From Patescibacteria group bacterium (lineage in GTDB: Bacteria > Patescibacteriota > Minisyncoccia > Phycocordibacterales > UBA918), in NCBI GenBank assembly GCA_018608435.1, contig JABAZV010000007.1, positions 13,946-72,309 of the forward strand: a DNA stretch of 58,364 bases. Reading direction: 5' to 3'. Positions 52,595-58,364 of this stretch are shown here, piece by piece (positions within the stretch are counted from its first letter, which is position 1; every line of letters starts with the position of its first letter). A program made the translations under genes and the position numbers. A model generated the notes under the pieces. It was given only the letters and a program-made list of their open reading frames with translations, had not been told where the DNA came from and did no database searches.

Positions 52595-53833
52595 TTAATC
52601 CTTCTTTTCTGATTTTTTTCCAAACATCACTGGACGACCATTAATGTAAAACTTGTGTCCATTGAAAAATTTTTTCCTTTGTTTGCTGGTAAGTAAAAGA
52701 ATAGTCAAAACACCAAATACCACAGGAATCATGAAGCCAGCAAACTTCATGAATGGAAACTCTTCAGAAGACATTTCAATCAGTGCAGGTATAGTAAGCA
52801 CTAACAAGATAAACGTTGAAATGAGAATAGTTATCAGCACACCACGTTTCGTGAAAGATTTAAAAGACAATGGTTTTAAAGATTGCTCTGGCTCCAGCGG
52901 TTCTCGTGGCGGAGAAAAATTAAGCGCTGAGTCACCAATTTGAGCGGTTTTGAAACCTGTAACTTCTGGCAGTAATACTGACGCAAAAGCAAAAGCCTGC
53001 TCGCTGACCGCAAGCAAATCTGTGATTTTAAATTTGCGTGTTTGGGCTGAGACAAAACAAAACACCTGTCTATCAACCACCTCAAGCGAACATACTCCTG
53101 ACTTTTTTGCTAGACGCGACAACTTTTCAACTACGTCAGACTGTAAAATTGACAACACCTCAATTTCATAATCTTCTGGAGCGAGGCAATAGTAAGGCGG
53201 ACAAGCATCATCGAGTGTTTTATGATCGAGCACAATCGGCAATGAGACTTTGTCCTGAGGGTGTACAAGAAGTACTTGCGGCACAACACCCGTGAATTCA
53301 TATGCAAAAACATAGTACATTTTGTATGTATTGTCAGAGCCAGTGCTTATACTACAATAACCCGCCCGACTCCATTTGTACGCATCAGGTTCAGCACTGC
53401 GAAACACCGCTTCATCAGAAATCACACCCGATGCACTAAGCATAAGACTGTGTGCGGATAAATTACCGATGCGAATATTTTCTTTTACCACCATGGAATT
53501 ACCTTCAAGGATTTGCAAGGCGATAAATTTTTTATTAATTGACTTACGACCAAGCCGAGAAGAAAAAATAGCCAGGTACAAAGAAAAAAAGAAAAGCAGA
53601 ACGCCAATAAAAACCGTGATTTGTGCCAGCAAATAAGCCAGAACCGCACCTAACAAACCTTGAATCACTCTACTCCGGATTGAACGAAATGAACGTGACT
53701 CACGCTGATGTTGATCTAAAACAACTTGCTTTGCTTCCTCTAAGCTAGCAGTGTTTGTCAGAGACAAAACATCCGCCACAGTCTCAACGCGATGAATATC
53801 AGATACTTTAAAAGTGGCAAAGTTTTCTTTCAT
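52595..53833 (-). CDS. Membrane protein with two helix pairs, unknown
   Basis: A 412-residue protein. Residues 1-50 are cytoplasmic, two transmembrane helices lie at about 55-90, a large soluble domain covers about 95-325 (containing a Cys-Pro-Pro-Tyr-Tyr-Cys cluster and several beta strands), two more helices lie at about 328-385, and the end is Lys-rich. I do not recognise a family. A TATACT box stands nine bases before the ATG. Confidence 0.6.
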   Translation of the reverse strand: MKENFATFKVSDIHRVETVADVLSLTNTASLEEAKQVVLDQHQRESRSFRSIRSRVIQGLLGAVLAYLLAQITVFIGVLLFFFSLYLAIFSSRLGRKSINKKFIALQILEGNSMVVKENIRIGNLSAHSLMLSASGVISDEAVFRSAEPDAYKWSRAGYCSISTGSDNTYKMYYVFAYEFTGVVPQVLLVHPQDKVSLPIVLDHKTLDDACPPYYCLAPEDYEIEVLSILQSDVVEKLSRLAKKSGVCSLEVVDRQVFCFVSAQTRKFKITDLLAVSEQAFAFASVLLPEVTGFKTAQIGDSALNFSPPREPLEPEQSLKPLSFKSFTKRGVLITILISTFILLVLTIPALIEMSSEEFPFMKFAGFMIPVVFGVLTILLLTSKQRKKFFNGHKFYINGRPVMFGKKSEKKD

Positions 53834-54106
53834 TATACGCTGAGTATATCACGACATAATTGTGCGATATTTTCAGCAGAAACCGCTTCATTTTTAGCTG
53901 TTTTATTGATGACTATAATATGCCAAATAATTTTGGCACCGAGTAGACTTCTTTAGTGAACAAGACATGAAACAAAACATTTTCTTTCTTTCATTCTTTC
54001 TGCACTTTAATCTAAGCAGAGGACACTTTCATGCCGCGTTTATGAAAGGGAGCGGTGGCCGCTCCCTTTCGCTCTTCGCTTTTATTTTCTTTTACTTGTC
54101 CGTGCT
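53834..54106. other. Gap with a perfect hairpin
   Basis: GAAAGGGAGCGG (54044-54055) pairs perfectly with 54059-54070 around TGG, 37 bases past the ABC-F stop. On the minus strand only a short CTTTC follows, so terminator function is uncertain. Nothing coding is seen. Confidence 0.5.
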
Positions 54107-55600
54107 TTACTTGGTTTTCGCTGGCTTCAACTTACTCAAGTCTAAAGTTTGGTCGATACGGATTTCATTGGCAAAATCGTCGACGTGTGAGACGAGAATT
54201 AGTGCGCCTTTATATTCGTGCAAAGCTTCGGCGATTACTGGAATGTGGCGAAAGTTTATGTGGTTGGTTGGCTCATCGAGAATGAGTAGTCCAGGCTCTT
54301 CCATTTTGAGCTTGGCAAACGCGACCAAACCTTTTTGCCCTTCTGACAAAGAACCTACCTTTGTGCGCATAACATCTCCAAAGAGCAAGAAGCCAGCTGC
54401 AACACTACGCATATCTTCCTCAAGCTTTTTTTTCATGCTGTCCATGAGTGTCTCAAACACACTTTTATCAAAATCTAGATTAGAGAAATCTTGTCGGTAG
54501 TAACCGATCTTAACTCCAGCTGCGACCTCCTCACCAGTGGCAGTTCCACCAGCCAAGCTCTCGAGCAAAGTTGTTTTACCGATTCCGTTTGGACCAACAA
54601 TCTGCAAGTGCTCTCCGCGCTTTAGGGTTACATTGCAAGAGCATGATTTTGGCTCATGATCTTTGATTACTGTTACAGCGCTTAAGTGCAAAATATCGAG
54701 CGGAATGTCGCCGTGTGGATCGATAGTAAATGGACGAATCGCTTTGTCTTCGCGACGCACATCAACCTTGCTCGCTTCGCTCTCTTCGATTTCAGCCCGC
54801 ATCTTCTTTGCTACCAAACGCATCTTTCCTCCTTTGGCGGCAAAGTAGTTAATCTTGTCTTTATCGGCTTGAATGCGTTTTTTGAGTTGCGCGTTTTGGC
54901 GCTTTTCTTTTTCTACCTGAGCAACAATTTCTTTTACCACTGCGTGGTAATTACCATTGTATTGTTCGACTTGGTGATTTTGAGTATTTAGATAAAGCAC
55001 TCCTTGAGTAAAGGAATTAAGAAAGTCGGCATCATGCGAAATTACGATTACCGTCTTTTTGTAGTCTTTAAGAAAATCAGTCAGATACTCAATACCAGCT
55101 CGATCTAGATTGTTGGTCGGCTCATCGAGTAGAAGAACGTCAGGATCCTGAATTAGTGCCGATGCGAGCAGCAGCCTAGCTTGTTGACCGCCAGAAAAAC
55201 TTCCAACAATACGATCGTGAAATTCAGCCGCTTGTTTTTCGCTCGGTGTTAGATTTACTACTTCGAGCACAGACTTAATGCGCACATCGATGTCGTAAAT
55301 TTTCTCGCTAAAACAATTTTCAAAGAAAGTACGCACAGTTAGCTCTAGCTCAGCGCGCGGGATGATTTGCCTAGAAACAGCAATCGAAGTGCGCGGCTGC
55401 AAATTGATATCACCCTGGTCTGGATTAAGATCTCCCGTAATAAGTGAAAAGAGCGTTGATTTTCCTGCTCCGTTTTGACCCATAAGAGTAAGCTTCGATC
55501 CGCGACGCACGACAAAACTAGCATCGACAAGAATCGGCTTGGTTGCATCATGCTCAAATGAGACATCTTTAAAAACTATCAATCCATCGGTTCGAGACAT
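54107..55600 (-). CDS. ABC-F family ATPase (ribosome-associated)
   Basis: A 497-residue protein with two ABC domains and no membrane part. Domain 1: Walker A GQNGAGKS (41-48), signature SFSGGQQAR, Walker B LLLDEPTNNLD. The linker (about 230-310) is Lys/Gln-rich and helical, as in the P-site tRNA-interaction motif. Domain 2: GPNGIGKT, SLSEGQKGL, LILDEPTNHINF. ABC-F proteins act on stalled or antibiotic-bound ribosomes. ATG at 55600 is chosen; upstream codons run into a hairpin. A 26-codon ORF and hairpin precede it, a layout seen in attenuated ABC-F genes. Confidence 0.9.
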   Translation of the reverse strand: MSRTDGLIVFKDVSFEHDATKPILVDASFVVRRGSKLTLMGQNGAGKSTLFSLITGDLNPDQGDINLQPRTSIAVSRQIIPRAELELTVRTFFENCFSEKIYDIDVRIKSVLEVVNLTPSEKQAAEFHDRIVGSFSGGQQARLLLASALIQDPDVLLLDEPTNNLDRAGIEYLTDFLKDYKKTVIVISHDADFLNSFTQGVLYLNTQNHQVEQYNGNYHAVVKEIVAQVEKEKRQNAQLKKRIQADKDKINYFAAKGGKMRLVAKKMRAEIEESEASKVDVRREDKAIRPFTIDPHGDIPLDILHLSAVTVIKDHEPKSCSCNVTLKRGEHLQIVGPNGIGKTTLLESLAGGTATGEEVAAGVKIGYYRQDFSNLDFDKSVFETLMDSMKKKLEEDMRSVAAGFLLFGDVMRTKVGSLSEGQKGLVAFAKLKMEEPGLLILDEPTNHINFRHIPVIAEALHEYKGALILVSHVDDFANEIRIDQTLDLSKLKPAKTK

Positions 55601-55630
55601 AAGCGTATACCATACATCAGAGTGACAATA

Positions 55631-55675
55631 GACACAAACCCTAGACAGGCGAAACACCTATCTAGGGTTTGTGTC
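55631..55675 (-). promoter_or_regulatory. Leader hairpin of the ABC-F gene
   Basis: The 15-base arms 55631-55645 and 55661-55675 are exact reverse complements, extended by AGG/CCT after a mismatch, leaving a small loop. It lies 11 bases after a 26-codon ORF and 30 bases before the ABC-F start; no T run. Confidence 0.6.
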
Positions 55676-55685
55676 TAAGGCAAAG

Positions 55686-55766
55686 TTAACCTATAAACAA
55701 ATTTGCCAAAAAGGCCAAAACTGCTATCGCTAAGAAAACATAAATAGCAATATTTAGATATTTCAT
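55686..55766 (-). CDS. 26-residue membrane peptide upstream of the ABC-F gene
   Basis: ATG at 55766 encodes MKYLNIAIYVFLAIAVLAFL followed by ANLFIG, a single transmembrane helix with one Lys near the N-terminus. A consensus TATAAT (55781-55776, minus) ends nine bases before the ATG. It may be an independent small membrane protein or a leader peptide for the ABC-F gene. Confidence 0.5.
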   Translation of the reverse strand: MKYLNIAIYVFLAIAVLAFLANLFIG

Positions 55767-55934
55767 ATGTTCAATATTATACACGAGAGTTGTCAGTCCA
55801 TCTTAGGCAAGGTATTTTAGCGTTCATAAATATAACCATTGATTTAATTCCACTTCTGCGCATAACGAACATGAATAACTCTATAGACATCTTAGCTACA
55901 TCTAATATAATTGGATAAAGTATTAAATATTTTT

Positions 55935-56678
55935 ATGTCTACTTCAACTACTACTTTCAAAACCGCACTAGACAGCTTCCTGCTGCCACACGCTATCGGT
56001 CTTTTAGAGTACGCAGAAGAAGATCGACTTTTTGCTGATTCGCTCGCAGCACTGATAAACCAACTACCAGAAGCGAGCGGACGAAGCTTAATACAAAGTA
56101 TTCCACCAACACCTTTCACTACTCCCTCCACCCAAAACGAAGCAGTGGAAATTGCAGCTTGGCTTTATCACCAACTGTCTGATATGCCTACCCGCACTCG
56201 TCACACCAACACTGTAATGCACACTTGGGCTAGTGAGTTTCAATCGCCACAAGATCTTGTGTTAGGTATTGTAGGAGTAGCTATCATCGGCCCTACTCTT
56301 GGCTTGATTAAATCTAAGAAAAAGAAAAAATCTGCTCTTAAAGTTATTGTCGACCGCAGAACTATTGCCAAACAATCGCCCGCTTCGCTCGCGACACTAA
56401 CACACACCTTAAGTCACGGAGTCGTTCGACAAGAAATACAACTCGCTGGTGGAAATGTTTACAACCTGCATCCGCACTCAGCTGAATGGTGTCTCGATGA
56501 GCCATACACCACTCTCTACACCGCCAACCCGAGTGAAATCACCCACATAATCCGCACTGCAAATGATGACAACCTGTCACATTTTACAGCCAGTAGCGGC
56601 GCCAACTCACATATTGCTTTATCACCTTCAGTCAACGACAATCTTGTCGACAGCTTTGTACTGGAGGAAATCAAATAA
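55935..56678 (+). CDS. Membrane-anchored protein with possible degenerate Pth2-like domain
   Basis: A 247-residue protein starting at ATG 55935. The N-terminal part (1-110) is helical and soluble. A hydrophobic segment (about 112-130, DLVLGIVGVAIIGPTLGLI) is followed by KSKKKKKS, then a domain (about 140-247). Its order KVIVDRRTIAK, TLSHGVV, YTTLYTANPSEITHIIRTA, SSGANSHIALSPSVNDNLVD resembles the Pth2 peptidyl-tRNA hydrolase layout of motifs, but the catalytic Lys/Asp positions are not clearly conserved. The assignment is tentative. Confidence 0.45.
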   Translation: MSTSTTTFKTALDSFLLPHAIGLLEYAEEDRLFADSLAALINQLPEASGRSLIQSIPPTPFTTPSTQNEAVEIAAWLYHQLSDMPTRTRHTNTVMHTWASEFQSPQDLVLGIVGVAIIGPTLGLIKSKKKKKSALKVIVDRRTIAKQSPASLATLTHTLSHGVVRQEIQLAGGNVYNLHPHSAEWCLDEPYTTLYTANPSEITHIIRTANDDNLSHFTASSGANSHIALSPSVNDNLVDSFVLEEIK

Positions 56679-56692
56679 TAAAGAAGGGCTTA

Positions 56693-56725
56693 AAAAGACC
56701 GTCACCCTTAAGGTGACGGTCTTTT
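56693..56725. terminator. Bidirectional intrinsic terminator
   Basis: AAAAGACCGTCACC pairs with GGTGACGGTCTTTT around five bases, between the convergent 55935 and GH15 genes. Confidence 0.85.
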
Positions 56726-56752
56726 ACTATTCAGCAACCGAACTTTTGTTTA

Positions 56753-57808
56753 CTAACCTTCAAGCAGCTGTACTTTCTTAAGTGCCACGATGTACATACT
56801 TTCGGCCCAACCAAGCGGAGTGTTTCCGTTTGGTTCATCGCTGTTTGATAGATACAACTCTGGAATGAGCCCGTCTTCGGTTACTGTCTCTTTTGCTTTA
56901 CGCAGCCAGTAAAAAGCTTTTTCCTTTTCGCCACGTTCAGCATAAATGATTGCCAGCCATGAAAGACCAAAACACCACTCTGCTTCCTCGCTGTAGCCAT
57001 CAGTGTTCTTATTGTAGTAACGGTCAAATTTGTAGCGGATTAGTCCGCGCTCTTTGGCTAAGTGATATTCGACATTATTTAAAATTTCTACTGTTTCGTC
57101 TTCTGTTGTTACCGCAAATGGATAGATAAGGGTCAAAAGCGCCAAGTCACAAAACTTTGATTCTGACTCACGCGGCAGTAGTTGCCGCAATGCTGCTTCA
57201 CCACTTTCAATCGCATGAGCTGGCACTTCGAGCCAGTCGACTTCACTGGCTTTTTTCAGTGCGGCTAAAACCGAACCAATCGAAGAGGCGTGCACTTCCA
57301 TATTTTCTTCCCATATACCGTTATCGTCATCTTTCCAGTATTCGAGCGCAACCAGATAGTTAATAATCTTTTGCAGCATGTCGCGTTCGTTGTCGGTCTT
57401 TATTACACTCGCTCCGCGCAACTCGAGCGTAACGAGCAAGTTAAGAACTTCGCCGACCGCGTCGTTTTGGCTATTGCCCCACTCTTCCCAATACTCTTCA
57501 AAAGTCTCAGGATGAAAACGTGCGTGAATATATTGCCAAGCGTGATGTGGCTTGTTATCGATCGCCCAATTTATTTTGTCTTGATGTTTTACAAAAACTT
57601 CGAGCAAGACCCGAGCGGCTTTTTGCACGGTTTCTATATCACCAGTTTCGTAGAAACCAAGCGTCATGAAGTAAATGTCGCGCAACCAAGCCTTGTCGTA
57701 ACCGGTATCGACATCAAACGAAGCAGCGGTAAAAGCGCCTGATGGCTTTTGTAGTTTTTTAATGGTCGCGATGTGCGACTCAATTTCGGCATCAAAATCA
57801 AATTTCAT
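56753..57808 (-). CDS. Glycoside hydrolase family 15-like (glucoamylase-type)
   Basis: A 351-residue all-helical (alpha/alpha) barrel protein. DTGYDKAWLRDIYFMTLGFY is the N-terminal sugar-binding segment, GIWEENMEVHASSIGSVLAA (about 164-183) holds the putative catalytic Glu, and NTPLGWAESMYIVAL near the C-terminus matches the second catalytic region. No signal peptide, so it acts in the cytoplasm. The family also includes trehalases and glucan-processing enzymes; the exact substrate is not clear. Confidence 0.8.
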   Translation of the reverse strand: MKFDFDAEIESHIATIKKLQKPSGAFTAASFDVDTGYDKAWLRDIYFMTLGFYETGDIETVQKAARVLLEVFVKHQDKINWAIDNKPHHAWQYIHARFHPETFEEYWEEWGNSQNDAVGEVLNLLVTLELRGASVIKTDNERDMLQKIINYLVALEYWKDDDNGIWEENMEVHASSIGSVLAALKKASEVDWLEVPAHAIESGEAALRQLLPRESESKFCDLALLTLIYPFAVTTEDETVEILNNVEYHLAKERGLIRYKFDRYYNKNTDGYSEEAEWCFGLSWLAIIYAERGEKEKAFYWLRKAKETVTEDGLIPELYLSNSDEPNGNTPLGWAESMYIVALKKVQLLEG

Positions 57809-57869
57809 ACGTTATAAGGAACAAATTTACTGGACTATGTAAAACTTCGGAGCAATCTCTACGGTTGTA

Positions 57870-58259
57870 CTAAGCCGCTCTGGCTAAATCGTTGGCGGAA
57901 TAATTATCGTCATTGGCTGCTTCCGGCAAACCACCATAAGCAGCTGCAACGTTCATAGTCTTTATCTCTTCCAGCTTTGCTATTTTTTCCTGATGCTCAA
58001 TGACTGCCAAATGATTTGATAAAACCCTAGCAATGAAACGATTGTTATTATAATTTTTATCAGTTTTGTCACTCAGCTTTTTAAGCAATGTGCTAATCTC
58101 GGCCTTTTGTTCAGCAAACGACATCTCTTCAAAATCGGAAATTTGATCGAGTAGCTGCTTAGCTCCTAATGCAGCTTCTCTTTTTAAAATATGCCAATCT
58201 TCTGGCACTTTTTCTCTTTGCTCTACTCGCTCTGTTTTTTGCGATTCGAATTTTCCCAT
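57870..58259 (-). CDS. Hypothetical helical protein
   Basis: A 129-residue, charged and mostly helical protein (LKREAALGAKQLLDQISDFE, SFAEQKAEISTLLKKLSDK) with an Ala/Asn-rich tail. No motif recognised. It lies 62 bases upstream of the GH15 gene on the same strand and may be in one operon. A TAAAAT box stands about ten bases before its ATG. Confidence 0.55.
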   Translation of the reverse strand: MGKFESQKTERVEQREKVPEDWHILKREAALGAKQLLDQISDFEEMSFAEQKAEISTLLKKLSDKTDKNYNNNRFIARVLSNHLAVIEHQEKIAKLEEIKTMNVAAAYGGLPEAANDDNYSANDLARAA

Positions 58260-58364
58260 ATGTGTGTTTATTTTATCACAGAATTAAACGCATGGCTTAT
58301 GTTTTTGTACGGGTGTGTTTAGAGCGGTGTGTTAGGTGTAATGTGTGGTGTATATACATGTGGT
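58260..58364. other. Right edge, GT-rich non-coding sequence
   Basis: The final 105 bases contain several short GTGTGTTTA/GTGTGTTAG-like repeats and no supported gene. Confidence 0.4.

Noticed and set aside
1..58364. UGA recoding as in Gracilibacteria/Absconditabacteria
   Set aside because: Intact genes end at TGA at expected lengths (for example the 35342-35659 gene), and conserved proteins show no internal TGA.
1..58364. CRISPR arrays, insertion sequences, prophage or tRNA genes
   Set aside because: No regularly spaced direct repeats, transposase or integrase motifs, or tRNA T-loop/acceptor patterns were found by reading both strands.

Overview
The window looks like the chromosome of a Candidate Phyla Radiation (Patescibacteria, most likely Parcubacteria-type) bacterium. 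Evidence: the ribosomal proteins are bacterial; rpsE and rplO abut with a 3-base gap, leaving no room for rpmD (L30), a protein known to be missing in this radiation; there are many small secreted or membrane proteins of unknown function and almost no biosynthetic genes; carbon metabolism here is a phosphoketolase/acetate-kinase shunt. TGA acts as a normal stop, which argues against the lineages that recode UGA. I found no tRNA, rRNA, CRISPR array, transposase or prophage.

Layout. 1-6100 (minus strand): a surface-fibre-type operon with two TasA/camelysin-like secreted proteins carrying SipW-type signal peptides, a SipW-type signal peptidase, a large lamin-tail-domain protein with a related signal, and the start of a response regulator. 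6199-8042: a stand-alone receiver facing a membrane PAS histidine kinase. 8103-11638: xfp-ackA (ATP from sugar phosphates through acetyl phosphate). 11775-13038: a small SET-domain protein and a lysine-tailed membrane protein. 13334-14825: infC-rpmI-rplT. 14925-20856: a beta-CASP metallo-beta-lactamase protein, a membrane protein, a structured RNA with 6S-like architecture, ndk, map, adk, gmk and a divergent CMP kinase. 20942-24005: a thrombospondin-type-3/DUF2339 membrane pair.

24160-49610 is the str-S10-spc ribosomal superoperon on the minus strand (fusA, tuf, rpsJ, rplCDWB, rpsS-rplV-rpsC-rplP-rpmC-rpsQ-rplN-rplX-rplE, rpsN-rpsH-rplF-rplR-rpsE-rplO, secY). It is cut into separate transcription units by four insertions: a 7TM/ATP-grasp pair between fusA and tuf; a secreted propeller plus peptidoglycan-binding protein between rpsJ and rplC; five envelope or hypothetical genes between rplB and rpsS; and a PilS-like membrane protein between rplE and rpsN. 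The ribosomal block before each insertion ends in an intrinsic terminator, and three of the four downstream blocks (tuf, rplC, rpsS) have a recognisable promoter. All four restart from long, structured leaders. The leaders of rpsS and rpsN share a covarying hairpin, which is the best candidate for an undescribed regulatory element in the window.

49885-58259: mostly small accessory genes (DUF1905, DUF1801, GIY-YIG, small membrane proteins), a likely short plus-strand RNA, an ABC-F ATPase preceded by a 26-codon ORF and a hairpin, a possible membrane-anchored Pth2-like protein and a GH15-type glycosidase. Several genes have a -10 box 5-9 bases before the start codon, suggesting leaderless mRNAs.
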